This document shows, piece by piece, positions 18,070 to 28,100 of a stretch of 64,000 bases of DNA (its first letter is position 1; every line of letters starts with the position of its first letter). The notes beneath the pieces are model-generated. The model saw only the letters and a program-made list of their open reading frames with translations. It ran no database searches and was not told the DNA's origin. The translations under genes and the position numbers were made by a program. The stretch spans positions 1 to 64,000 of the forward strand of contig JADJOB010000001.1 of NCBI GenBank assembly GCA_016714025.1, given 5' to 3'. This DNA comes from Saprospiraceae bacterium (GTDB taxonomy: Bacteria; Bacteroidota; Bacteroidia; Chitinophagales; Saprospiraceae).

Positions 18070-20565
18070 ATGCTTAACTTTAAGCCTGTTTATTACTCAA
18101 ATTTTATACTGATGAACCCTTCATTCAATTACTTTATTTCCTGTATCGCAAGCTTGTTAAGCCTGCAACTGGTTGCACAGACAGGAAGCCTCCACGGTAT
18201 TTTAAAAGACGAACAAGGTACTCCGCTCATCTATGCAAATATGGGCCTGTTTAATGCAACAGATAGCAGTCTGGTAAAGGCTTCAAATAGCAATGAAACA
18301 GGACATTTTGAATTTAAAGATCTTCAAAATGGTTCGTACTATTTAAAATCGACCTATGTGGGAATGGAGGATTATCAATTGGGAGGAATTTCCATTCAAA
18401 ACAATCAGACACAGGATTTAGGAGTTCTGAAAATGAATACCACGCCCATTAATCTTAAGGAAACAACAGTCAGTGCCAAACGAAGCATCCTGGAAGTAAA
18501 ACCAGATCGTCTGGTATTTAATGTGGAAGGAACCATCAACAGCATTGGTTCGGATGCTTTAAGCCTTTTGCGAAAAGCCCCCAGCGTGACTGTTGACAAT
18601 AATGACAACATCAGTCTCCTGGGTCGTTCGGGGGTGTTGGTATATCTGGATGGCAAACGAGTGCCCATGAGCGGACAGGATCTCAGCAATTATTTGCAAA
18701 ACTTGCCTGCCGAACAAATTGATCGCATTGATATCATTACCAATCCCGGAGCTAAATACGAAGCACAAGGCAATGCAGGCATCATCGACATCCGCTTAAA
18801 AAAAGACAGCAACCTGGGAACCAATGGCACCGTCAATGCTTCCTACATTCAAGGAAAATATCCGAAATACAGTGCATCCGGAACCGGCAACTACAGAAAT
18901 AAAAACCTGAATCTTTTTGGTACGCTGGGAGCGGGTCAGTGGATCGGATTCAATATCATGAAGTTTCAAAGTTATCAAAACGGTTTATACCTCGAAGAAT
19001 ACAATGAATCCCGTCCGGATCGTAAAAATTATAATTACCGCTTGGGGACGGATTATTTTTTAACTAAAAATCAAACCATTGGCATCTTATTAAATGGCTT
19101 TTATAACGACGGTAAAAACTGGGGAACCAATGAAATTACCATCGGCTCAGCAAATACTCCCGAATTGGTCGACAGCATTTTAATTGCAAAAACGGTTTCT
19201 AAAAATCCTCGAAACAATCAAAGCTTCAATTTAAACTACCGTTTTGATGATAAGAAAAACAAGAGTTTAAATATTGATTTGGATTATGGATTTTACAACA
19301 ATACCAGCAAACGCGATCAGGTAAATACCTATTACAATGCAGAAGATCGTGATAAATTATCTGAGCTTTTCAATTATTTCAATACGCCTTCTGAAATTGA
19401 TATCCTCACATTAAAACTGGATTATGAACACGCTGCTTTTAAAGGCAAATTGGGGTATGGTGCTAAATTAAGCCGGGTCGTAACTGACAATACGTATCAT
19501 GTGTATGATGGTAAAAAGGAAAATGGAACCATTAACCCGTTTCGTTCGAATCGATTTAATTACGATGAAAATGTATACGCAGCTTATGTTAGTTACAATC
19601 GCATGTTGAGTAAAAAATGGACTATGAATATGGGCTTGCGTGCCGAACAAACAGATGCAACCGGTGATTTAATTGCACTGCTTCCTGAATTGCAAGAGCC
19701 TCCTGTGATTTTAAATTACCTGAGTTGGTTTCCAAGTGCAGGTTTGAATTTCAACCTGTCACCACAAAACAGTCTGGGTTTAAATTACAGCCGACGCATC
19801 AATCGTCCGGATTACAATGTATTGAATCCATTTAACAATCAATTGAGTCAGTTGTCATTTGAAAAGGGAAATCCATACTTATCCCCGGAAATTGTAAATA
19901 ATCTGGAACTAAACTATACCCTGGCCTATCGCTTTAATTTTAAATTGGGATACTCCTTAACCACCGATCAAATTACTCGTCTGATCGGACCGGATGATGT
20001 GGATCCACGCGCCAGTTTTATCAATTGGGATAATTTAGCGACTCAAAAAATTTGGAGCTTCAATGCAAGCCTACCCTTTCAAATCACAAAATCCTGGGAA
20101 GCTTATTTCAATTTAAGTGGATCGCATTTGGACAACCAGGCAGATTATGGAAATGGTGCCGTGGTCGATCTACAAGCTTATACCTATTCCATTTTTCAAC
20201 AACATAGTTTCAGCCTACCCTATGGTTTAAAAGCTGAAGTTTCAGGATATTATTCTGGTCCCGGCATCTGGGGCGGTGTATTCGTATATGAAAGCAGCTG
20301 GAATTTAGATGCTGGTATTCAGAAAAAATTCATTCAGGATAAACTCAATCTTAAATTATCCTTCAGCGATATATTCTATGAATCCGGATGGGAAGGCGTT
20401 TCTGTTTTCGATGGACTCGAATCCTATGGAAATGGTCGCTGGGACAGTCGCCGCATCAATGTAAATATGAGCTATCGCTTCGGCAATGATAAAGTAAAAA
20501 GTCGCAAACGAACTGTTGGTTCGGAAGATGAGGCAGGAAGAGTTGGAGGAGAAGGAGGGAATTAG
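18070..20565 (+). CDS. Outer-membrane beta-barrel protein with CarboxypepD_reg and plug domain
   Basis: 831 aa. The signal peptide is clearest from the internal ATG at 18112 (MNPSFNYFISCIASLLSLQL, cleaved after VAQ), so that start may be the true one. About 40-130 is a CarboxypepD_reg-like beta-sandwich (GSLHGILKDEQGTPLIYANM). About 135-230 is a TonB-type plug (PSVTVDNNDNISLLGRSGVL, PAEQIDRIDIITNPGAKYEA, NAGIIDIRLKK). The rest is a barrel with alternating aromatic strands and FSPQNS/NYSRRINRPDY features of the outer membrane beta-barrel family. The last residues are a charged tail (KSRKRTVGSEDEAGRVGGEG). It probably takes up or secretes an unknown ligand; no TonB box was assigned. It stands alone. 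Confidence 0.85.
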   Translation: MLNFKPVYYSNFILMNPSFNYFISCIASLLSLQLVAQTGSLHGILKDEQGTPLIYANMGLFNATDSSLVKASNSNETGHFEFKDLQNGSYYLKSTYVGMEDYQLGGISIQNNQTQDLGVLKMNTTPINLKETTVSAKRSILEVKPDRLVFNVEGTINSIGSDALSLLRKAPSVTVDNNDNISLLGRSGVLVYLDGKRVPMSGQDLSNYLQNLPAEQIDRIDIITNPGAKYEAQGNAGIIDIRLKKDSNLGTNGTVNASYIQGKYPKYSASGTGNYRNKNLNLFGTLGAGQWIGFNIMKFQSYQNGLYLEEYNESRPDRKNYNYRLGTDYFLTKNQTIGILLNGFYNDGKNWGTNEITIGSANTPELVDSILIAKTVSKNPRNNQSFNLNYRFDDKKNKSLNIDLDYGFYNNTSKRDQVNTYYNAEDRDKLSELFNYFNTPSEIDILTLKLDYEHAAFKGKLGYGAKLSRVVTDNTYHVYDGKKENGTINPFRSNRFNYDENVYAAYVSYNRMLSKKWTMNMGLRAEQTDATGDLIALLPELQEPPVILNYLSWFPSAGLNFNLSPQNSLGLNYSRRINRPDYNVLNPFNNQLSQLSFEKGNPYLSPEIVNNLELNYTLAYRFNFKLGYSLTTDQITRLIGPDDVDPRASFINWDNLATQKIWSFNASLPFQITKSWEAYFNLSGSHLDNQADYGNGAVVDLQAYTYSIFQQHSFSLPYGLKAEVSGYYSGPGIWGGVFVYESSWNLDAGIQKKFIQDKLNLKLSFSDIFYESGWEGVSVFDGLESYGNGRWDSRRINVNMSYRFGNDKVKSRKRTVGSEDEAGRVGGEGGN

Positions 20566-20571
20566 ATTCAA

Positions 20572-20679
20572 TTAAGAATTAAGAATTAAGAATTACGAAT
20601 TACGGATTACGAATTATAAGAGTGACGCAAAACTAAACATTCGTAATTCGTAATTCGTAATTTGCAATCCGTAATTAAT
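20572..20679. repeat. Inverted AATTACGAATT repeats between convergent genes
   Basis: The + strand word AAGAATTACGAATTACGGA near 20580-20615 is answered by TCGTAATTCGTAATTCGTAA at 20642-20675, forming a large imperfect stem. It lies between two converging genes and may act as a two-way transcription stop. Confidence 0.55.
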
Positions 20680-22392
20680 TTATTTTACTACAAACAATTT
20701 TCTTGCAATAACTATCCCTTTTGTGTTTTGTACCTGAAGGGTGTAAACTCCTCTGCTTAAAGTTGTGTGGACATTTTTTAATTCTAAGGTGTTGTTTCCA
20801 ATGATTACGGGGATTGAATTAATTAATACTTTATTGCCGAGTGTGTTGCAAATAATTATTTTGATGGTTTGATTTTCTGTACTGTAAAATTCAAACTGGC
20901 TGTTGGTAGTTAGCGGATTTGGATAAATGGATAGTTGGTTTTGTTGAATGTTTGCATCTGCTGTTGCGCTGATGGTGTCTGGTTTTATAAAACTGTAATA
21001 CACATCTTGTTCGCCATTGAATGTGGCAACCCAGGCGAGGTGGGCTCCTTTGTTGTCGGAAATCATGTGCAGATAATCTCCTATTTTATTTTGGTTTGGA
21101 TATCCGACATGTGGATCAAAAGAATCGGATAGTCTTTGATCGGGAGTCCAATGTTGACCGGCATCGTTTGAATAGGAATAATACAAGCTAGACAAATACG
21201 TGCCGGGATGATCTCGTGTATCCAGCCAAATGACATCGATGCGTCCATTGGGAGCAACACTCATTGTACCAAACCATTGATAATTTGAATTTGTACGATC
21301 CTTATTGATTGCAATGGGTGCAGACCAACTTTCAGCCCGGTCTTCGCTTTTACTAAACAGGATATCGGCATAGTCCCCGTTGTCACGCCTTGAAACAGTG
21401 CTCAATAAATACAAATTGCCTCTGCTGCTTTTTGTTGAATGGTCGCTGGCTATCCAAACCTGACCTAATAAACCACCTGGATTGGGTCCAAAATAAGAAG
21501 GCAATTGACCCAACAAATCAACGGTATTACTTAAATCCCATTCCACATCCATTCCAGGGATTTTGGCATTTTCAGAGCGATTTACATAAAATTGACTAAA
21601 ACGCGAGCCTGCTGCATAAAGCGATCCATCCGGTGCCACCGTGACAGTTCCTCTGGTTAAATAGCTTGGAATTACACTGCAGTTTTCAAAACTCAATGCT
21701 TTATTTGTAGATCGTGTAAAATTATAATCCGTACAACTCGAATAATCATAATTCCAATACACATACAAATTACCATCTGAAGATTGATTTGTATTATCAA
21801 CTGTCATCCATTGTTTATCGCCACCATGAGCATAGATTCTGTTGATCCATTTATTCAAGTCGTTTGTTTTGTAAACATCACAGGTAAAATTTCCTGCCAA
21901 TGCATTGTAATAAAAATTCCCGCGATTGTCAGCACATAAAACGGGATCGGATCTAAATACACCTGCATCCAATGGCATCAAATTTTTCCAAGTCAATCCA
22001 TTGTCTTCACTCACTCCAATTCCTGCCTGTCGGAAATTACTCAACACATTATCAAACTGCCTCCAACCCATAGCCATTCTGTTAGGATTCTTTGGATCAA
22101 TTGCAAGGCTCGGCTCATTGGCTGCATCGTTCAGGATGTTTCTTCCATTGGCATCAACATTTACCTGCCGCGTTGTAATTTGAGGTGACGCGAAAAAATA
22201 AGCCGGACTGGTTTTTTTCTCGCTTTCCAACATAGGCATGTATGCATCTTGTTTAGTCTCCTGATATTCCACTTCCGGAATATCCTGTGCAAATAAACGG
22301 ATGCTAACAAAAATGCAGATTGGAATTGCGAATGATTTAATGAATATGCTTTTCAATGTGCTTGTTTGAATGGATTGAAAACTTGAAACCAA
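20680..22392 (-). CDS. T9SS-secreted sialidase-like beta-propeller protein
   Basis: 570 aa. N-terminal signal around 12-36 (IFIKSFAIPICIFVSIRLFA). Residues about 85-460 look like a BNR/sialidase-type beta-propeller, with repeats such as ENGLTWKNLMPLDAG, SKSEDRAESWSAPIAIN and YSNDAGQHWTPDQRLSD (S/N-x-D-x-G-x-x-W boxes). The C-terminal ~80 residues are a type A T9SS sorting domain (LSIYPNPLTTNSQFEFYSTE, ending RGVYTLQVQNTKGIVIARKL then FVVK), so the protein is exported through the type IX system and released or attached at the surface. The substrate is not known and catalytic sialidase residues are not evident. The first ATG (MVSSFQS) may lie upstream of the true start. Confidence 0.8.
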   Translation of the reverse strand: MVSSFQSIQTSTLKSIFIKSFAIPICIFVSIRLFAQDIPEVEYQETKQDAYMPMLESEKKTSPAYFFASPQITTRQVNVDANGRNILNDAANEPSLAIDPKNPNRMAMGWRQFDNVLSNFRQAGIGVSEDNGLTWKNLMPLDAGVFRSDPVLCADNRGNFYYNALAGNFTCDVYKTNDLNKWINRIYAHGGDKQWMTVDNTNQSSDGNLYVYWNYDYSSCTDYNFTRSTNKALSFENCSVIPSYLTRGTVTVAPDGSLYAAGSRFSQFYVNRSENAKIPGMDVEWDLSNTVDLLGQLPSYFGPNPGGLLGQVWIASDHSTKSSRGNLYLLSTVSRRDNGDYADILFSKSEDRAESWSAPIAINKDRTNSNYQWFGTMSVAPNGRIDVIWLDTRDHPGTYLSSLYYSYSNDAGQHWTPDQRLSDSFDPHVGYPNQNKIGDYLHMISDNKGAHLAWVATFNGEQDVYYSFIKPDTISATADANIQQNQLSIYPNPLTTNSQFEFYSTENQTIKIIICNTLGNKVLINSIPVIIGNNTLELKNVHTTLSRGVYTLQVQNTKGIVIARKLFVVK

Positions 22393-22399
22393 ATGTAGT

Positions 22400-22561
22400 T
22401 AATTAATTACGAATTATTAATTACGAATTACGAATTATGGGAGCGTAGCGGACATCCCGCGTATTCGCGGGACCTATCTAAATAGAATTACAAGTAATAT
22501 TAGACTAAGTTTATTAGCATATTCAATTCGTAATCCGTAATTCGAAATTCGTAATTCGAAA
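22400..22561. repeat. AATTACGAATT repeats with a CCCGCG..CGCGGG hairpin
   Basis: Repeats of ATTACGAATT on one side and AATTCGTAATTC on the other enclose GGGAGCGTAGCGGACATCCC and CCCGCGTATTCGCGGG (22457-22472). The same hairpin element occurs in the other orientation at 6240-6300 and 7100-7160. Confidence 0.6.
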
Positions 22562-23329
22562 TTAATAATTCGTAATTGACTTAGCTTCATTCCACAACAC
22601 ATCCATTTCCTCCAAACTCATTTCATCTAATGGTTTGCCGGCATGTTGTTCGATGTATTGAAAACGGTTTTTAAATTTTTGATTTACTTTTTCTAATGCG
22701 GTTTCAGGATCTAGTTTTAGGAAACGTGCGTAATTGATCAGGGCAAAAAATACATCGCCCAATTCCAATTCGATTTCGTTTATGCTTGCATTTGAATCTA
22801 CTGCAGATTTTAATTCTCCCATTTCTTCTTCTACTTTATCCCATACCTGATCAATGTGTTTCCATTCAAAACCAACCTGGCGGGTTTTGTCTTGCATGCG
22901 CAATGCTTTTACCATAGCAGGCAATGAGTTTGGAACGCCTTCCAATAAACTCTTTTTACCTTCTTGTCGTTTTAATTTTTCCCAATTCTGTTTTACCTCT
23001 TCATCATTCTCCACTTTGACATCTCCGTAAATATGTGGATGGCGGTGAATGAGTTTTTCAGAAATGGTTTCAATGACTTCTTGTAAGGTGAAGGCTTGTT
23101 GTTCGCTTCCAATTTTTGAATAAAACAGAATGTGCAAGAGCAGATCTCCTAATTCTTCTTTGATGCCTTTGTAATCTTCCTGAATGATTGCATCTGCTAG
23201 TTCGTAGGTTTCTTCTATGGTTAAGGAGCGGAGGCTGTGGATGGTTTGTTTTTTATCCCAGGGACATTTTTCCCTAAGGTCGTCCATGATTTTTACTAAG
23301 TTCAAAAAAGCACCGGAGAGTTCTGACAT
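22562..23329 (-). CDS. mazG: Nucleoside triphosphate pyrophosphohydrolase MazG
   Basis: 255 aa, the usual two-domain MazG length. The first domain contains LREKCPWDKKQTIHSLRSLT, IEETYELADAI and EELGDLLLHILFY (the metal-binding ExxE...ExxD set), then KLIHRHPHIYGDV. The second repeats the pattern, VEEEMGELKSA and LELGDVFFALINYARFL. It hydrolyses NTPs to NMP and pyrophosphate and is thought to clean the nucleotide pool or lower alarmone levels. It is a single gene with repeats on both sides. Confidence 0.93.
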   Translation of the reverse strand: MSELSGAFLNLVKIMDDLREKCPWDKKQTIHSLRSLTIEETYELADAIIQEDYKGIKEELGDLLLHILFYSKIGSEQQAFTLQEVIETISEKLIHRHPHIYGDVKVENDEEVKQNWEKLKRQEGKKSLLEGVPNSLPAMVKALRMQDKTRQVGFEWKHIDQVWDKVEEEMGELKSAVDSNASINEIELELGDVFFALINYARFLKLDPETALEKVNQKFKNRFQYIEQHAGKPLDEMSLEEMDVLWNEAKSITNY

Positions 23330-23394
23330 GATTGGATTTAATATGCAAAGTAATGAAATCTGGTTAAAACAGCTGTTTTCAATCTTGGGATCTC

Positions 23395-23850
23395 TAAGAG
23401 GGGCTGAGGGACTGAGGGGCTGGAGGGCTGGAGGGTTGGAGGGTTGGAGGGTTGGAGGGTTGGAGGGTTTAGACTATTAGACTGTTAGACTATTAGACTG
23501 TTAGGGAAGAGGGATATTGGGCTGCAAGGCTGTAGGGCTGCATGGCTGTAAGGATAGTTGAATTTTTGGCTACTGACTCCTAACTGCTGACTACTGATTT
23601 TTGGACTATTAGACTGTTAGGGAAGAGGGATATTGGGCTGCAAGGCTGTAGGGCTGCATGGCTGTAAGGTAGAGTTGAATTTTTGACTACTGACTCCTAA
23701 CTGCTGACTACTGATTTTTGGACTGTTAGACTGTTAGGGAGGAGGTGTATTGGTTTGTTGAGCATTTTTTTTGCCGAACGCTGCATCTCGAACGTCCTGA
23801 TTTTATTCTATCTTTAACTGACTCCTGACCCCTAACTTCTGACTACTGAG
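23395..23850. repeat. Long tract of degenerate word repeats
   Basis: (GGAGGGTTG)n at 23415-23470, then (ACTATTAG/ACTGTTAG)n. Then comes a ~120-base block made of GGGAAGAGGGATATTGGGCT, GCAAGGCTGTAGGGCTGCAT and CTACTGACTCCTAACTGCTG, present about twice. At 23763-23815 is a 3' fragment of the ~271-base repeat that is amplified at 31-35 kb (GCTGCATCTCGAACGTCCTG). No gene seen. Confidence 0.7.
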
Positions 23851-23855
23851 CTATG

Positions 23856-24022
23856 CATAGGTTGAACCTATGTAGGAATGACACATTCTTATTACAATAA
23901 TCTTATTCAATTTAAATCATGTAATTCCTCATAGGCTGAGCCTATATGATGTTCACGTTTAATATTGTGCTTAACTTAGTTTCATCTTCGATTGAACTAA
24001 ATGACGTAGGCTAAACCTACGC
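23856..24022. mobile_element. Truncated copy of the MITE-like palindrome element
   Basis: It holds three palindromes, CATAGGTTGAACCTATG (centre 23864), ATAGGCTGAGCCTAT (centre 23938) and GTAGGCTAAACCTAC (centre 24013), spaced 74 and 75 bases, and is followed by GCCAAGCG. The sequence between them is similar to 31930-32099. The left terminal repeat is missing. Confidence 0.55.
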
Positions 24023-24081
24023 CAAGCGGAAGCTTTGTTCTTTTGAATTCCTATCGCAGCAAATACACCAATTAAATTTAT

Positions 24082-24205
24082 TGCAAGATTGCAGCATTGC
24101 AAAATTGCAGCATTGTAAAATTGCAGCATTGCAAAATTGCAGCATTGTAAAATTGCAGCATTGCAAGATTGCAGCATTGCAAAATTGCAGCATTGCATTA
24201 AAGTA
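24082..24205. repeat. 16-base tandem repeat (GCAGCATTGCAAAATT)n
   Basis: About seven units of TTGCAGCATTGCAAAA/GTAAAA, ending just before ribA. The complementary words (TTTTGCAATGCTGCAA) recur at 30990 and 58760. Confidence 0.85.
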
Positions 24206-24216
24206 GCATTTAGGAA

Positions 24217-24810
24217 TTAGGGAAACAAATGTCCCATCTTTTGGCGTTTGGTGTCGAGGTAGGATTTATTATGTTCATTGGGGAGGGCCAAGAGGGGGAT
24301 GCGGTCGATTACGTGGATGCCTACTTTTTCGAGGGCGTTGACTTTTGCCGGATTGTTGGTGAGGAGTCGGATTTTTGTGAGTTTGAAAATGCGGAGAATT
24401 TCTATGGCTTCGTCGTAATTTCTGAGATCGGGACCAAAGCCCAATGCTTCGTTGGCTTCGACGGTGTCCATTCCCAAATCTTGTTTTTGATAGGCTTCGA
24501 TTTTATGATGGAGGCCGATTCCGCGCCCTTCTTGTCTTAGGTAGATGATCAATCCACCTTCATCTGCTATCAATTTCATGGATTTATGAAGTTGATAGCC
24601 ACAATCACAACGAAGGGAACCAAACACATCGCCGGTTAAACATTCGGAGTGGATACGTATTAGTGGTATTTGAAAATTTTCCGGGTCGCCGGATATTAAA
24701 ACAAGTGCCGGAGCATAGGGGTTTTCCTTATTGGGAAAACTACGGATATCAAAGGGTCCGTAAGTAGTGGGCAAAAAAGCTTCTGTTGATTGACTCATCA
24801 ATACATTCAT
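24217..24810 (-). CDS. ribA: GTP cyclohydrolase II
   Basis: 197 aa, the length of a stand-alone RibA. The zinc site is SECLTGDVFGSLRCDCGYQL, with three cysteines (CX10CXC). The nucleotide site is IIYLRQEGRGIGLHHKIEAY and DTVEANEALGF. The C-terminal LLTNNPAKVNALEKVGIHVI matches the family. It opens the GTP ring in the first step of riboflavin synthesis. There is a second in-frame ATG five codons in (MSQSTEA), and either may be used. No FMN riboswitch was seen upstream. Confidence 0.93.
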   Translation of the reverse strand: MNVLMSQSTEAFLPTTYGPFDIRSFPNKENPYAPALVLISGDPENFQIPLIRIHSECLTGDVFGSLRCDCGYQLHKSMKLIADEGGLIIYLRQEGRGIGLHHKIEAYQKQDLGMDTVEANEALGFGPDLRNYDEAIEILRIFKLTKIRLLTNNPAKVNALEKVGIHVIDRIPLLALPNEHNKSYLDTKRQKMGHLFP

Positions 24811-24881
24811 TGTTAAACCTCAGACTCAAAACAACGGTCCTTGGGTGAATGTTGAGAAGAGTTTTGGTTATAAGGCAAGAA

Positions 24882-24974
24882 TTAAATCCTCCTAAAGCCG
24901 GATCCTTTTCGTTGCCAAAGCATTATCGCCGTACTTAATAGCAATACGGCTGTAGTGATACAGACAATAAACAT
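24882..24974 (-). CDS. Possible 30-aa single-span membrane peptide
   Basis: A short frame reads MFIVCITTAVLLLSTAIMLW then QRKGSGFRRI: one hydrophobic span followed by a positively charged tail. It lies in the otherwise empty 24811-25169 gap between ribA and smc. Nothing else supports it, and it may be chance. Confidence 0.2.
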   Translation of the reverse strand: MFIVCITTAVLLLSTAIMLWQRKGSGFRRI

Positions 24975-25169
24975 TTAAAATCCTTTGGTTTTACGTAAGC
25001 TTGATTCGAGGCACAATATCTGAAAATAGATTTTGTAAAATCAAGTTTCCGGACGAGATTCTTATATATTTTTTGTCAATATGTGTTATAAATTGGCTTG
25101 CACCCAATCAAAGGCAATTCTATCAGGGGATTCTACTCTTGGTTTAAAGCTTTATAAATCTGTTTTTGT

Positions 25170-28100
25170 TTAATTCGCCATTTCTTCCAATACGATTTCA
25201 TGACTGTATTTCCTGAAATCGACGGCTGTCACGGACGAAACGCCCTGATCTTCCATATAAACTCCATACAAAACATCGACATCTGCCATGGTCAATTTAT
25301 TGTGGGTGATGATGATGAATTGGGATTCTTTCGAAAACTTGCGAATGATGAGGTTGAATTTCTCAATGTTGATGTCATCCAATGGAGCATCCACCTCATC
25401 AAAAATACAGAATGGGGCTGGCTTGAGTAAGTAGAGTGAGAATAAAAGCGCGATGGCCGTAAGCGTCTTCTCTCCCCCACTCAACTGGGAAATTGATTTA
25501 GGTCGTTTTCCTTTAGGTTTGGCAATAATGTCGATGTCGCATTCCAGCGGATCGTTTTCATCTACTAACACCAGATCGCAGTCGTCGTCATCGGTAAACA
25601 GACTTCTAAACACAACCTGAAAATGTACACGCACCTGGTTGAAGGCTTGCATAAATCCCTGTGTAGCCGTCTCTTCAATTTCCTTGATGGTTTCCAACAA
25701 ACTATCCTGTGCTTTTAAAATATCATCGCGCTGCTCCGTGATCTTATCCAACCGGGCTTTCATCTCTTCATAAGCTTCCAATGCCAGCGGATTTACTTCC
25801 CCATAATTATCGATCCGGGTTTTGTAATACTGTGATTTGGAAATCAAGGCTTCTAAATCCAAGCCTTCGTCTTCTTCACTTGCAACAAATTCATCAAGCT
25901 TTGCCATAAATTCCAGCTCGGCTTTTTCGTAAGCTGATTGTATCCGGAATTTATATTCAGCTTTCTGGTCTTTGATTCCATTAATGGCAGATTGCAACTC
26001 GTGAATGGAACGCTGGTGTTGTTTGGCTTTCGCCTCATCTTCTGAAATCCGGTTGCGGGCTTCGTAATAATCGCGCTCGAGCGTGGTTAAATTGGAATCC
26101 ATATTTTTTCTGAATTCCAGGACTTCAAGCAACTCGCTTTCGTATTGGGTCAGTGAAGTTTCCAGTTCGCCAAGCGATTCAATCAACTCCGTTTGTTTTA
26201 ATTCGTCGTTGATGGTTTGTGTCTGGAGTTCTTCGATTTGTTTGTTTTTATAATCCAGGTCTTTGTTGATATTCTCAAATCGATTTTGCCATTTAAGCAA
26301 TTCCAGTTTAGCCTGGTTGTAGATTCCTGTAATTTCTGAAAGTTCGATAGAGACCCGATTGTACACTTCATCCGAACTGTGCAGCGAATGCACCAATTGT
26401 TGTTGTCTGTCTTTCAATTCAACAATGCGCTGTTCTTTGCTATTCAACTCCTGAGCGATTTCAGCAGCTTGCATTTTATTGGCTGCAATTCTGCGCTCTA
26501 AATCAGCTTTCAAATCCAGATAGTGACTGAGGTGTGTTTGAATCTGAGCAAGCTGTTGCAATTCTTCAGATTCTTTCTTGCGCAATTGCTCAAGTTCTTT
26601 CTGGCGATTGTTTAATTCAAAGGTTCGAATTTTATTTTTTAGTTCTGCAAGTTCTTTTTCATTTAGGATGGCCTGTGATTCCAGTTCTTTGATTTCGGCT
26701 TCCAGTTTTTCAAGATTTTTCTTGCGCCCCAGTTTCTTTCCTTCAAACAAACCTACCGAACCACCGGTAATGATTTTATTTGCTTTCAGTATGGAACCGC
26801 TGACGGAAATGACCGAAACATCATCCGGAAAATGGATCACATCTTCTAAGTGATTGTCATTCTCTAAAATATAAACATCCTTTAACAAATCATGAACCAG
26901 GGGTTTGTACATGTCGGTCACTTCCATAATGGAAAGCGCCGGAATACAACCCGGTATGCTGCGTTCAACTGCTTTGCTGTCTCTGAATTTATCCAGTATA
27001 AAAAAGTTGGCTTTGCCTTTCGAATTATTAAACAACAAGCGGATGGCTTTCACAGCATCCTCTTCCGTATGGGCTACATAATAATTCAAATAATTTTCGA
27101 GGTACAACTCGATGGCAGAACGATATTTTTCAGGCGTGTAGATGATATCCGAAAGTACCGGAACATCTTTGCGCCAATTTTGATTTAAAAACTTAATGGA
27201 TTCAGGAAAGCCTTCCATTTTCTCAACCATACTCTTGAGCAATTCAAACTCATTTTGCTTGGCATCGCGTTGACGGTGGATGGTAGAAACTTTTTGAGTA
27301 CAGGCTTCCAATTCAATCTGAACTTGTTCTAATCCCAACAAACGATTTTCTTCGGCAACTTTTACCTGATCAATTTCTGAAAGAACATCTTTTAATTTTA
27401 CAGAAAGTTCTTTGTGTTGATTTTCTTTATTCTGGTGTTCGTTAAACTTCGACTCGATTTCTTCTTCGCAACGTTTAGAATCTGCGTGCAAGTTTTCGAT
27501 CCGGTTGTGTTGAATGGCTAATTCTTTTTCAAGTTCGTAGATGGCTGTTTCATTTTCCTGTTTGTCCAATTGAAACTGATCCACTCCGGATTTCAGTAAA
27601 TTAAATTCAGCTTGTTTGCCGTTAAAAATTTCTTCGTGATTGACTACGGCCTGATCGGCTTCCATCAAACCCAATTCCACTTGAGCTTGTTCGCTTTGGA
27701 TAGCTGCAACATCCAATTTCAATTGATCCAAACGTCCTGCAGCCTGACTAAGATTTTGGCGAATGGTTTCCAGCTGCGTCGACTGAAATTGTTTTTTCTG
27801 TTGGCTAATCTGAATATTGCTTTCCAGTTGACGAATGGTATCCAATACCTCGTTGACTTTCTTTTGAAACTCAGACAGATTTTTTTCCTGATCCAGCTGT
27901 GCTTTTTTCTGCGCTTCGATGCTCGCTTCGATGGAATTCAATCCAACTTCTTCATCCTGCAACTTCAGCATTTCTTCCTGGACAGAAGTTTCCAGCACTT
28001 CCAGTTTTTCTTTCAAGGTTTTTACTGAAAGAAACTGAGCCAATAATCCGGCAGATTTATATTTTTCTTTGAGTTCGTTGAATTTACGCGTGCGTTTGGC

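Noticed and set aside
23971..24198. Cysteine/leucine-rich 75-aa frame on the minus strand
   Set aside because: It is a translation of the 16-base tandem repeat only.
24082..24205. CRISPR-like array
   Set aside because: The units are contiguous 16-mers without unique spacers, and no cas gene is nearby. The same holds for the tracts at 15.5 and 42.5 kb.
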